From the NCBI RefSeq assembly GCF_002954245.1, contig NZ_PPTG01000025.1, positions 62,001 to 126,000 of the forward strand: 64,000 nt of DNA, read 5' to 3'. Numbering within the stretch: position 1 is the stretch's first letter; each line of letters begins with the position of its first letter. Below the pieces are notes generated by a model that worked only from the letters and a program-made list of their open reading frames with translations, had not been told where the DNA came from and ran no database searches. The DNA is from Cryobacterium aureum. Its GTDB lineage: Bacteria > Actinomycetota > Actinomycetes > Actinomycetales > Microbacteriaceae. Positions 18,147 to 25,719 of the stretch are shown in pieces. A program made the position numbers and the translations under genes.

Positions 18147-18260
18147 ATGGATCTGTTAGCGCTAGAACTTTTCTTCCTGGGCCTCCTGGGGCTTGCCAGC
18201 TTGTCGATCGCCTGGGTATCGGGCATGGTCGTCTTCAAGCTGTTCCGGGGGCAGCGGTAA
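18147..18260 (+). CDS. 37-residue single-helix membrane microprotein
   Basis: An ATG at 18147 opens a 37-codon frame, MDLLALELFFLGLLGLASLS..., ending FKLFRGQR before TAA. It is one hydrophobic helix with a basic C-terminus, nine bases after the preceding small membrane gene and seven before the nitrobindin gene, all on the same strand. The tight spacing and amphipathic ends suggest a real microprotein. It is too short for most gene callers, so its presence in relatives should decide whether it is genuine. Confidence 0.5.
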   Translation: MDLLALELFFLGLLGLASLSIAWVSGMVVFKLFRGQR

Positions 18261-18266
18261 GTACGT

Positions 18267-19052
18267 ATGTTTGATCTTCCGGTCGGTTTGCCGTCCGAAC
18301 TTGTTCCACTCTCCTGGTTGATCGGAGTCTGGGAAGGTTCCGGCGTGCTCGAATACAAAATCGGCGAGGAGTCGGTCAGCCGCACTTTCGGCCACCGCAT
18401 CAGCTTCAGCCACGACGGCCTGCCGCACCTGAACTACAGTTCGTATACCTGGCTCGAGCCCGAGCCCGAAGCGGATGCCGCCGCCTCCTCCGAAGCGCCC
18501 GCCGCCGACTCGGGGAGGCCCGAGCCCTCCGGCGAGGCTGCTGCCCGCGCCGAAACGCAGGCCTCCTCCGAAACGCAGGCCTCCTCTGGAACCGCCGCCG
18601 CGGCATCCGCTGAACCGCACGCCGTGAACCTGCCGCCCGAGCTGATGTCGGACGAGAAAACTCCCCTGGTCACTGAAACCGGATACTGGCGCCTCAGCCG
18701 TCACCAGGGCGACGGCGACCCCGGCCCCGGCCTGCTGCCGGGCACCGGCGAGCGTCCGTTCACGTCGGCTGCGGCCGTGGAAACGTTGCGCAACCGGGAC
18801 GGCGGCTTCGACATCGAGGTCACTCTCGTGCACCCCGGAGGTGTCGCCGAGCTGTACCTCGGGCAGGTGAAGGGTCCGCGCATCGACCTCGCAACGGATG
18901 CCGTCCTCCGCACCGCGGGCGCCAAGCCCTACGCGGCCGCGACGCGCCTGTACGGCCTCGTCGACAATCACCTGCTCTGGGCCTGGGACATCGCCGCCCT
19001 CGGTCAGGATCTGCGCACTCACGCCTCCGGCCGCCTGGCCCGAGTCGAGTAA
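18267..19052 (+). CDS. Nitrobindin-family heme-binding protein (FABP-like, DUF1794)
   Basis: This 261-residue protein is a ten-strand beta-barrel of the nitrobindin/THAP4 group. The signature GXWXGXG is seen as GVWEGSG at residues 21-27, and the end of the barrel has ATRLYGLVDNHLLWAWDIAALGQDLRTHASGRLARVE. Nitrobindins bind ferric heme and can isomerise peroxynitrite. The usual length is about 160-200 residues; here about 60 residues of Ala/Ser/Glu-rich low complexity (about 68-125, with a repeated TQASSE unit) are inserted after strand 3 or 4. It ends in front of a palindromic repeat element. Confidence 0.88.
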   Translation: MFDLPVGLPSELVPLSWLIGVWEGSGVLEYKIGEESVSRTFGHRISFSHDGLPHLNYSSYTWLEPEPEADAAASSEAPAADSGRPEPSGEAAARAETQASSETQASSGTAAAASAEPHAVNLPPELMSDEKTPLVTETGYWRLSRHQGDGDPGPGLLPGTGERPFTSAAAVETLRNRDGGFDIEVTLVHPGGVAELYLGQVKGPRIDLATDAVLRTAGAKPYAAATRLYGLVDNHLLWAWDIAALGQDLRTHASGRLARVE

Positions 19053-19066
19053 CCCACCAGCATTTG

Positions 19067-19133
19067 GGACGGGGCCCGGGCCCCGTCCCCGGGCCCAGCT
19101 TATAAACTGGGCCCGCGGTCATAAGGTGGGCCC
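19067..19133. repeat. Palindromic element, GGGCCCAGTTTATAAA family, copy 1
   Basis: Three parts are visible: a perfect 22-bp palindrome with half GGACGGGGCCC (19067-19088), a 24-bp near-palindrome starting GGGCCCAGCTTA and ending TAAACTGGGCCC (19091-19114), and a tail CATAAGGTGGGCCC (19120-19133). It lies 15 bp after the nitrobindin stop. Related elements occur at four other intergenic sites in the window. Confidence 0.85.
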
Positions 19134-19238
19134 AGCCGTCCGACGAGTCCTCGTGCGCCCGAATAAATCGTGCCGCCGTACTGTTGATACAGATGCACCC
19201 CGCAGCCGCCGTCAACCCGGCCGGCAGAATTGAGCGAC

Positions 19239-20483
19239 ATGACTGACCCGGTAGCCACCGTCGAAACCACACCACCCCTGGCCCCCCTCTCCCCACTGCT
19301 GACCCTGCCCGGCGCGGTCCAGTCTGAAGGAATCGACGCCGGCGTCGCCGCCCACTACGGCAACCCCATGATCGAGCAGCGCTCACTCGCCGCCGGCCGC
19401 GCCATCGTCGACCTCTCTCACCGGGGCGTGCTCGGAGTCTCCGGGCCCGACCGCCTCACCTGGCTCAACTCCATCGCCAGCCAGGAGCTCAAAACCCTGA
19501 GAGCCGGTGAATCCACCGAGATGCTGCTGCTCGACCCCACCGGACGCCTCGAATACGCCATCCGCGTGCTCGACGACGGCGTCGAAACCTGGCTCCTGGT
19601 CGAGGCCGCCGAGCTTCCGGGGCTGCAGAAGTTCCTGGACCGCATGAAGTTCATGCTGCGCGTGCAGGTCGTCGACCACACCCTCGCCTACGCCACCATC
19701 GGCGCCATGACGGATGCCCCCGCCACCGTTGGCCTCGCCGCCGCCGCCCCGAACGATGTGCCCCTCACCTGGCTGGATCCGTGGGCTGCCGTCACCCGCG
19801 GTGGCTACCAGTACGCCGAGACTCCCGTGCACCCCGGATCGCTCTGGACCTACACCGAAACCCTCGTACCCCGCGCGAGCCTGCCCGCCCTGCGCGACGC
19901 CCTCGCCGCGGGAACACTGACGGCCACACCGGCCGACGCCGCAGCATCCGCTTCGTCGGTGCAGATGACCCCGGCCGGACTCCTCGCCCTCGAAGCCCTG
20001 CGCATCGCCGCCTGGCGGCCGCGCCGGGCCCGCGAGGTTGATGAGAAGAGCATTCCGCACGAGCTGGACTGGCTGCGCACCGCCGTCCACCTCAACAAGG
20101 GCTGCTATCGCGGACAGGAAACCGTGGCAAAGGTGCACAACCTCGGGCATCCGCCGCGTCGTCTGGTCATGCTGCACCTCGACGGGTCGGAGGGCGTGCT
20201 GCCCGCCCCCGGCGACCCGGTGCAGGCCGACCGGGTCAGGCCCGAAGGTGAGGCCGAGCGGGTCACCGTCGGCGCCATCACCTCCAGCAGCATCCACTAC
20301 GAGCTCGGACCGATCGCGCTCGCCGTGATCAAGCGCACCATTCCGGCAGCTTCCACTCTCTACGTCGAGTCAGAGGGAATCAGCATCTCGGCCGCACAGG
20401 AGATCATCGTGCCGCAGTCTGCCGGGTCCGTCGCCGACATCCCCCGCCTGCCCCGCCTCGGAATCCGCACCCCCGGTCACTAG
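19239..20483 (+). CDS. ygfZ: YgfZ/GcvT-family folate-binding protein
   Basis: This 414-residue protein supports Fe-S cluster assembly or repair through a tetrahydrofolate-dependent activity. The family signature K-G-C-Y-x-G-Q-E appears as NKGCYRGQETVAKVHNLG near residue 290. The N-terminal GcvT-like fold has DLSHRGVLGVSGPDRLTWLNSI. The ATG at 19239 is chosen over an in-frame TTG nine bases earlier; both have weak ribosome sites. It is somewhat longer than E. coli YgfZ because of Pro/Ala-rich ends. It stands before gpmA on the same strand, separated by a palindromic element. Confidence 0.9.
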   Translation: MTDPVATVETTPPLAPLSPLLTLPGAVQSEGIDAGVAAHYGNPMIEQRSLAAGRAIVDLSHRGVLGVSGPDRLTWLNSIASQELKTLRAGESTEMLLLDPTGRLEYAIRVLDDGVETWLLVEAAELPGLQKFLDRMKFMLRVQVVDHTLAYATIGAMTDAPATVGLAAAAPNDVPLTWLDPWAAVTRGGYQYAETPVHPGSLWTYTETLVPRASLPALRDALAAGTLTATPADAAASASSVQMTPAGLLALEALRIAAWRPRRAREVDEKSIPHELDWLRTAVHLNKGCYRGQETVAKVHNLGHPPRRLVMLHLDGSEGVLPAPGDPVQADRVRPEGEAERVTVGAITSSSIHYELGPIALAVIKRTIPAASTLYVESEGISISAAQEIIVPQSAGSVADIPRLPRLGIRTPGH

Positions 20484-20556
20484 GCCGTCCCACCGGGCGG
20501 GTTGAGGCTGCGGTCCATATTTTTGCGACGTCAAATCGTGCCGAAGCCGGTATTCG

Positions 20557-20650
20557 GTGGCTAATTCAGGAAATCCGCCCAGCCGGATGCCGGTGCCCGG
20601 GAAATCACGGGTACCGGCATCCGGCTGGGCCGGTTTTTCCTGAATTCGCC
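20557..20650. repeat. Inverted-repeat element, AATTCAGGAAATCCG family, copy 2
   Basis: The left arm GGCTAATTCAGGAAATCCG begins at 20559; the right arm ending CCTGAATTCGCC closes at 20650. Inside is a very stable hairpin (20578-20630, stem GCCCAGCCGGATGCCGGT with its complement). Only the outer arms are shared with the copy at 15924-16003; the centre is unrelated. It lies between ygfZ and gpmA. Confidence 0.8.
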
Positions 20651-20697
20651 CCCACACGTGGCCGTGATTAACCAATCACCCTCGATAGAGTGGGCAC

Positions 20698-21450
20698 ATG
20701 TCTGCCCCCTACACACTCGTCCTCCTCCGCCACGGCCAAAGCACCTGGAACCAGCAGAATCTGTTCACCGGCTGGGTGGATGTTCGCCTCAGTGAACAGG
20801 GCACCAGTGAAGCCGCCCGCGCTGGCGTGTTGCTGAAGGATGCAGGCCTGCTGCCCGACGTGCTGCACACCAGCCTGCTCTCCCGCGCCATCCAGACCGC
20901 GAATCTCGCGCTCGAAGAGGCAGACCGCATGTGGATCCCGGTGAAGCGCTCCTGGCGCCTCAACGAACGCCACTACGGCGGACTGCAGGGCCTCGACAAA
21001 GCCGCCACCCAGGCCAAATTCGGCCAGGAACAGTTCATGCTCTGGCGCCGCTCCTACGACACCCCGCCGCCCGTGCTCGACGACTCGAGCGAATTCTCGC
21101 AGGCGCACGACGCCCGCTACGCCGACCTCGGCTCAGACCTTCCCCGCACCGAATGCCTCAAAGACGTCGTCGAGCGGATGCTGCCCTACTGGAAGTCCGA
21201 CATCGCGCCCGACCTCCGCGCGGGTAAAACTGTCTTGGTGACCGCGCACGGCAACTCGCTGCGCGCCCTGGTCAAGCACCTCGACGGCATCAGCGACGCT
21301 GACATCGCCGAGCTGAACATCCCCACCGGAATCCCGCTCGTCTACCAGCTCGGCGAAGACCTCATGCCGCTTGGCCCTGGTCAGTACCTCGACCCCGAGG
21401 CCGCGGCCGCCGGAGCGGCCGCCGTAGCCGCCCAGGGCAACAAGAAGTAG
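20698..21450 (+). CDS. gpmA: 2,3-bisphosphoglycerate-dependent phosphoglycerate mutase
   Basis: This 250-residue cytoplasmic enzyme interconverts 3- and 2-phosphoglycerate in glycolysis. The phosphohistidine motif is [20 protein letters not shown] near residue 10, with [13 protein letters not shown] and the second catalytic His in [17 protein letters not shown]. This is the dPGM signature. It ends with an Ala-rich tail. The start has no clear Shine-Dalgarno and a GATAGA hexamer lies about ten bases upstream, so a leaderless transcript is possible. Confidence 0.96.
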   Translation: MSAPYTLVLLRHGQSTWNQQNLFTGWVDVRLSEQGTSEAARAGVLLKDAGLLPDVLHTSLLSRAIQTANLALEEADRMWIPVKRSWRLNERHYGGLQGLDKAATQAKFGQEQFMLWRRSYDTPPPVLDDSSEFSQAHDARYADLGSDLPRTECLKDVVERMLPYWKSDIAPDLRAGKTVLVTAHGNSLRALVKHLDGISDADIAELNIPTGIPLVYQLGEDLMPLGPGQYLDPEAAAAGAAAVAAQGNKK

Positions 21451-21484
21451 CCCCCCCCGCCCGCACGAGCAGCCCACTCCTCGC

Positions 21485-21578
21485 GCATAACTCCTGCAAA
21501 TTCTCAGCCGTGGAAATAAGTCCCGTGCGGTGACCCGGGGCTGGACAACTGTCGGCGCAGGATGTGCAGGAGTTATGC
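21485..21578. repeat. Inverted-repeat element, GCATAACTCCTGC family, copy 2
   Basis: The left arm GCATAACTCCTGCA (21485-21498) and right arm TGCAGGAGTTATGC (21565-21578) are exact reverse complements, 14 bp each. The roughly 66-base interior is unlike that of the copy at 16013-16104, although its length is the same. It is placed between the convergent gpmA and phoU genes. Confidence 0.8.
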
Positions 21579-21598
21579 GTCGGGCAGGGTGGTGGATC

Positions 21599-21642
21599 CA
21601 CAAAGAAGGCCCCGGAGCGGGTGCTCCGGGGCCTTCTTTGTG
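21599..21642 (-). terminator. Strong bidirectional terminator hairpin for phoU and gpmA
   Basis: A perfect 20-bp stem (half CACAAAGAAGGCCCCGGAGC) closes a GGGT loop. The terminal CTTCTTTGTG supplies a broken T-run on both strands. It begins eight bases after the phoU stop, which reads on the minus strand, and also faces gpmA. Confidence 0.85.
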
Positions 21643-21649
21643 CCAAAAA

Positions 21650-22306
21650 TCAGGCGTTGTCGTCCTGGTGCCAGGCGCCGGTACCGAGGTACTGCACCTT
21701 CTTGGCGATGGAAACCGCGTGGTCCGCGAATCGCTCGTGGTACCGGCTCGCCAGGGTCGCGTCAACGGTGTCGGCCGCGAGTCCCTTCCAGGTTTCGCCG
21801 AGCACGGCGTCGAACACGCTCAGGTGCAGGGCGTCGACCTTGTCGTCCTCATTGCGAATGGTGTCGGCGAGGTGCATATCCTGGCTGGTGAGCAGTTCGG
21901 TGAGCATATTCGCGATGACCACGTCGAGTGCGCCCATCTCGGCGAAGGTGCCGCGCAGCCCCTTGGGGATGACCTTGTCGGGGAACCGGTACCGGGCCAG
22001 CTGGGCGATGTGGGTGGCGAGGTCACCCATCCGCTCGAGGGAGGCGCTGATGCGCAGGGCGCTGACCACGATGCGCAGGTCGCGGGCGACCGGCTGCTGG
22101 CGCGCGAGAATGGTGATGGCGAGTTCGTCGAGCTCGACCGTGAGCTCGTCGATCTTCTCATCTTCGGTGATGGCCTCTTCGGCCAGACCCACGTCGCTCT
22201 CATTGAAGGCGCGGGTGGCCTTGTCCATGGAGATCGCGACGAGGCGCGAAATTTCCACGAGTCGCTGTTGAACTTCGGCGAGTTCTTGCTGGAATACATC
22301 GCGCAT
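21650..22306 (-). CDS. phoU: Phosphate signalling complex protein PhoU
   Basis: This 218-residue all-helical protein is made of two three-helix PhoU repeats. The N-terminus MRDVFQQELAEVQQRLVEISRLV and the metal-binding E-x-x-x-D motifs (DEKIDELTVELDE and EDDKVDALHLSVFD) are typical. PhoU links Pst transport to the sensor kinase and represses the phosphate regulon when phosphate is plentiful. The ATG at 22306 has GAAGGA upstream. It is divergent from senX3, with a PHO-box-like site in the shared region. Confidence 0.94.
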   Translation of the reverse strand: MRDVFQQELAEVQQRLVEISRLVAISMDKATRAFNESDVGLAEEAITEDEKIDELTVELDELAITILARQQPVARDLRIVVSALRISASLERMGDLATHIAQLARYRFPDKVIPKGLRGTFAEMGALDVVIANMLTELLTSQDMHLADTIRNEDDKVDALHLSVFDAVLGETWKGLAADTVDATLASRYHERFADHAVSIAKKVQYLGTGAWHQDDNA

Positions 22307-22361
22307 GTGGGTGTTCCTTCCTTGCCGCGCAAACACGCACGATCGAATTTATGATGTCGAA

Positions 22362-22394
22362 TTCAGGTTAACGGCAGGTGCCGCTCACTTGAAC
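22362..22394 (-). promoter_or_regulatory. PHO-box-like repeats between phoU and senX3
   Basis: On the minus strand, three 11-bp units run GTTCAAGTGAG, CGGCACCTGCC and GTTAACCTGAA (22394 down to 22362). The outer two match the GTTCACC-type actinobacterial PHO box; the middle is degenerate but keeps the CACCT-like core. The site lies 56-88 bp upstream of phoU and 73-105 bp upstream of senX3, so it could serve both directions. Confidence 0.6.
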
Positions 22395-22466
22395 ACTTTC
22401 TAAAGTACAGGTCCCGGCACGGGTGCCGTGCGAACGATGGTCGAAGACTGTCAGTAATCTGTAGAG

Positions 22467-23648
22467 ATGGAATCGACGTGGCTGGTGTTGCTGTCGCTGG
22501 CACTCGGACTCGGTGTGGGCGCCGGGTTCGTGTCGCTCGTGCACGTCGCCGAGCGACACGGCCGCCGGGCCTCTGAGGTCGTCAACCCTGCCGTTCCCGA
22601 TGGTATCGATCAGGTGCTCGACGCCCTCGAGACCGCCGGCGTCGTGCTCGACCCGTCGAACAACGTGATCAAGACCAGCCCGGGTGCCCTCACGCTCGGC
22701 CTGGTCTGGAACCAGCAGCTCGTGCACCCTGAACTGCTCGAACTTGCCCGCCGCGTGCGGCTCACCGGCGAGCCGATCAGCGAAGACCTCGTGCTCTCCC
22801 GCGGCCCGTTTGGCGACGCGAGCATGCGCTTTCGGGTGCGTCTGGCCCGCCTCGGCACCCGCTACGTGCTCTTGCTGGCCGAGGACCGCACCGAAGCCTT
22901 TCGCCTCGACGAGGTGCGCCGCGACTTCGTGGCCAACATCAGCCACGAGCTGAAAACCCCCATCGCCTCCGTCGGCCTGCTCGCCGAGGCGCTCGACAAG
23001 GCAGCGGATGAACCGGAGCAGGTTCGCCGCTTCGCCAACCGGTTAACGACAGAGTCGGCCAGGCTCGGCCGCCTCACCCAGGAGATCATCGAACTCTCCC
23101 GCCTGCAGGCGCAGGACGCCCTGGCCGAACCGGAGATTCTCAGTGTCGACGACATCGTCGCAGCCGCGGTCGATCAAAGCCGGGTCGTCGCCGAGGCGGA
23201 GCGCATTACGATCGTCATCGGCAAGAAGTCCGGCGCCCTGGTTTTCGGTGATGAAGCTCTGCTCATCGTCGCCGTGCACAACCTCGTTGCGAACGCGGTG
23301 AACTATTCCCTCGAGGGGTCCCGTGTCGGTGTCGGCGTGCGCCTGCAGAAGGGCATCGTCGAGATCACCGTGACCGACCAGGGCGTCGGAATCGCCGAGG
23401 CCGACCTGGACCGAGTGTTTGAACGGTTCTTCCGCGTCGACCAGGCCCGGTCCCGCCACACCGGCGGCACCGGCCTCGGGCTGTCCATCGTCAAGCACGT
23501 CGTGCAGAACCACGGCGGCGACATTCGCGTCTGGTCACAGCCCGGCAGCGGATCCACCTTCACCATTCGCCTCCCGGAGGCGGCGAAGCCCGTCGACACC
23601 ACCCAACCGAAACGAGCCGTCCGTGCGGCGGCAGGAGACACACTATGA
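22467..23648 (+). CDS. senX3: Sensor histidine kinase SenX3
   Basis: This 393-residue kinase senses phosphate limitation together with PhoU and Pst. One N-terminal membrane helix (residues 3-25) is followed by a PAS-like domain (about 45-150), a dimerisation domain with the phospho-His in FVANISHELKTPIASVGLLAEAL, and a catalytic domain with N, G1 and G2 boxes (LVANAVNYS, DQGVGIAEADLDRVFERFFRVDQ and GGTGLGLSIVKHVV). Mycobacterial SenX3 has the same plan. The TGA overlaps the regX3 ATG (ATGA), so the pair is coupled. Confidence 0.93.
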   Translation: MESTWLVLLSLALGLGVGAGFVSLVHVAERHGRRASEVVNPAVPDGIDQVLDALETAGVVLDPSNNVIKTSPGALTLGLVWNQQLVHPELLELARRVRLTGEPISEDLVLSRGPFGDASMRFRVRLARLGTRYVLLLAEDRTEAFRLDEVRRDFVANISHELKTPIASVGLLAEALDKAADEPEQVRRFANRLTTESARLGRLTQEIIELSRLQAQDALAEPEILSVDDIVAAAVDQSRVVAEAERITIVIGKKSGALVFGDEALLIVAVHNLVANAVNYSLEGSRVGVGVRLQKGIVEITVTDQGVGIAEADLDRVFERFFRVDQARSRHTGGTGLGLSIVKHVVQNHGGDIRVWSQPGSGSTFTIRLPEAAKPVDTTQPKRAVRAAAGDTL

Positions 23649-24328
23649 CACGCATCCTCTTGGTTGAAGACGAGAGCGCACTGAGCGAGCCGCTCAGCTT
23701 TCTGCTCGAACGTGAGGGCTACGAGGTCGTCGTCGCCGAAGACGGCCCGAGCGCGATTAACGAGTTCGACCAGAACGGCACCGACCTGATCCTGCTCGAC
23801 CTGATGCTGCCCGGCATTCCGGGCACCGAGGTCTGCCGGGAGATTCGCACCCGCTCCACCGTGCCGATCATCATGCTCACGGCGAAGGATTCCGAAATTG
23901 ACATCGTCGTCGGGCTCGAGCTCGGTGCCGACGATTACGTCACCAAGCCCTATTCGACCCGTGAACTGGTCGCCCGCATTCGCGCGGTGCTGCGTCGGCA
24001 CGAAGACCAGAGCACGGTTGACGCGGACACCATGCTCACCGCCGGTACAGTGCGCATGGACGTGGAGCGGCACGCCGTGACGGTCTCCGGCGAGCTCGTG
24101 AACATGCCGCTGAAGGAATTCGAACTGCTCGAATTTCTGCTGCGCAATGCCGGCCGGGTGCTCACCCGCGGCCAGCTCATCGACCGGGTGTGGGGCACCG
24201 ATTACTTCGGTGACACCAAAACGCTCGACGTGCACATTAAACGCATTCGCTCTCGCATCGAGACGGCACCGTCCGAACCGGTCATGCTCGTCACGGTGCG
24301 GGGGCTGGGCTACCGGTTCGAAGCGTAG
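23645..24328 (+). CDS. regX3: Phosphate response regulator RegX3
   Basis: This 227-residue OmpR-family regulator has an N-terminal receiver (acidic pair in LLVEDESALS, phospho-Asp in LILLDLMLPG, Thr in MLTAKDSE, Lys in YVTKPYS) and a C-terminal winged helix (MPLKEFELLEFLLRNAGRVLTRGQLIDRVWGTDYFGDTKTLDVHIKRIRSRIE). It is the partner of SenX3 and presumably binds the PHO-box-like repeats before pstS and phoU. A terminator hairpin follows 11 bases after the stop. Confidence 0.94.
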   Translation: MTRILLVEDESALSEPLSFLLEREGYEVVVAEDGPSAINEFDQNGTDLILLDLMLPGIPGTEVCREIRTRSTVPIIMLTAKDSEIDIVVGLELGADDYVTKPYSTRELVARIRAVLRRHEDQSTVDADTMLTAGTVRMDVERHAVTVSGELVNMPLKEFELLEFLLRNAGRVLTRGQLIDRVWGTDYFGDTKTLDVHIKRIRSRIETAPSEPVMLVTVRGLGYRFEA

Positions 24329-24339
24329 CCCCGGATACA

Positions 24340-24376
24340 GCTCAGGCCGCCGACCCGCGAGGGGCGACGGCCTGAG
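24340..24376. terminator. Hairpin between convergent regX3 and lpqE
   Basis: GCTCAGGCCGCCG pairs with CGACGGCCTGAGC with one mismatch around an 11-base loop. It ends 12 bases before the lpqE stop and begins 11 bases after the regX3 stop, so it probably serves both genes. Confidence 0.75.
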
Positions 24377-24387
24377 CCAGAAGAACG

Positions 24388-24903
24388 TTACGCGGCGGGC
24401 GTGGCCGTCGGCGTGGGTGTCTCGGTCGGTGCGAGCGTGGGCATCAGGGTCGAATACTCGCCCTGGGTGCCAGAGAGAACGGGCAGCAGCAGTTCGATAC
24501 CGGTCTCTTCGCCGTACTGGAAGAACACCGGAAACAGCGAGCCGGGCTGGCTGTCCATGTTCTCCAGAATCACCGAGGGGGCGCCGTCGGTGCCGAACGT
24601 CACGGTGGTGTTCGCCTCGACCGGAATGTCCTGCGACACCCGGCCGGTGCTGGATTCGTACTGCACGAGCACCTGCTTCAGGGTGTCCGTCGGGTTCACG
24701 ACGGAGACGATGAGGTTGGCCAGTTCGCCGTCGGTCGAGACCAGCAGGGCGTTGCGAACGTGGATTTCGCCGACGTCTCCGCTCACGCCGTCACTAGCGT
24801 TGTACTGAATCGAGGTGGCCTGCGGTGCGAAAAATCCGCACGCGCTCGTGCCCAACAGAATGCCAGCCGCCAAGACGACAGATGCAGCGATGCGCGCTCT
24901 CAC
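24388..24903 (-). CDS. lpqE: Lipoprotein, LpqE-like
   Basis: This 171-residue lipoprotein has a signal peptide ending in GTSAC (Cys near 22). The mature domain is beta-rich (IQYNASDGVSGDVGEIHVRNALLVSTDGELANLIVSVVNPTD) and resembles the LpqE family, which has a copper-chaperone-like cupredoxin fold with no proven role. The C-terminus is a Pro/Thr tail (PTETPTPTATPAA). It lies divergent from carD, exactly as lpqE does in Mycobacterium. The identification rests partly on this synteny. Confidence 0.75.
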   Translation of the reverse strand: MRARIAASVVLAAGILLGTSACGFFAPQATSIQYNASDGVSGDVGEIHVRNALLVSTDGELANLIVSVVNPTDTLKQVLVQYESSTGRVSQDIPVEANTTVTFGTDGAPSVILENMDSQPGSLFPVFFQYGEETGIELLLPVLSGTQGEYSTLMPTLAPTETPTPTATPAA

Positions 24904-25080
24904 AAGACCTCCACTTACTGAAAGCAGCGCGCGACAGGGGCCGACGCTGCAAAATTCTCTTTGTAACTAGCTTAGCGGCGTGTGTGAGTGCGCGATTGTC
25001 GGTCGGTGCCTCGCGGGGGCGCGCGTACTGTAGCACCTCGTCGCTGTGGTATCCTAGACATCGCTGAAGGGATCACATCC

Positions 25081-25563
25081 ATGCTGTTTCAGGTTGGCGA
25101 AACCGTCGTATATCCCCACCATGGTGCCGCGATGATCACCGAGGTCAAGACCCGCATTATCAAGGGTGAAGAGAAGCTGTACCTCAAGCTGAATGTCACC
25201 CAGGGCGATCTCACCATCGAAGTTCCCGCCGAAAACGTCGACCTCGTCGGCGTACGCGATGTGATCGGTCAAGAAGGCCTCGATAAGGTCTTCGAAGTGC
25301 TGCGCGCACCGTTCACCGAAGAGCCCACCAACTGGTCCCGCCGGTACAAGGCCAATCTTGAAAAGCTGGCCAGCGGCGATGTGATCAAGGTGTCAGAGGT
25401 TGTGCGTGACCTGTGGCGCCGCGACCAGGACCGCGGGCTGTCAGCCGGCGAGAAGCGTATGCTGGCCAAAGCGCGTCAGATTCTGATCAGCGAACTGGCC
25501 CTGGCGGAAAAGACCGACGAAGAGAAAGCATCCATCGTCCTCGATGAGGTCCTTGCTTCCTAA
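25081..25563 (+). CDS. carD: CarD-family RNA polymerase-binding transcription regulator
   Basis: This 160-residue protein binds the RNA polymerase beta subunit and stabilises open promoter complexes at rRNA and many other promoters. The RNAP-interacting domain is [33 protein letters not shown]. The C-terminal DNA-binding domain contains [49 protein letters not shown], including the minor-groove Trp. GAAGGG precedes the ATG at 25081. It begins the conserved block carD-ispD/F-cysS-rlmB, which is interrupted in this genome. Confidence 0.97.
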   Translation: MLFQVGETVVYPHHGAAMITEVKTRIIKGEEKLYLKLNVTQGDLTIEVPAENVDLVGVRDVIGQEGLDKVFEVLRAPFTEEPTNWSRRYKANLEKLASGDVIKVSEVVRDLWRRDQDRGLSAGEKRMLAKARQILISELALAEKTDEEKASIVLDEVLAS

Positions 25564-25719
25564 CGTGGGGCCTCCGTGCGGCACTCCTCTGGGGCTCTCC
25601 GCAGCCTGACAACTTGCCCGTCACCGTGCGTTCGAAGTGTGAATCAAGTAGCCTCTCCAAGGCGCGAAACTGCACAGCAACCACCCGATGCTTTGGTTTC
25701 CTGGAGATCCAAATAACTT

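Noticed and set aside
24904..25080. Riboswitch upstream of carD
   Set aside because: The region looks like a simple promoter with an extended -10 (TGTGGTATCCT); no known riboswitch core was recognised.
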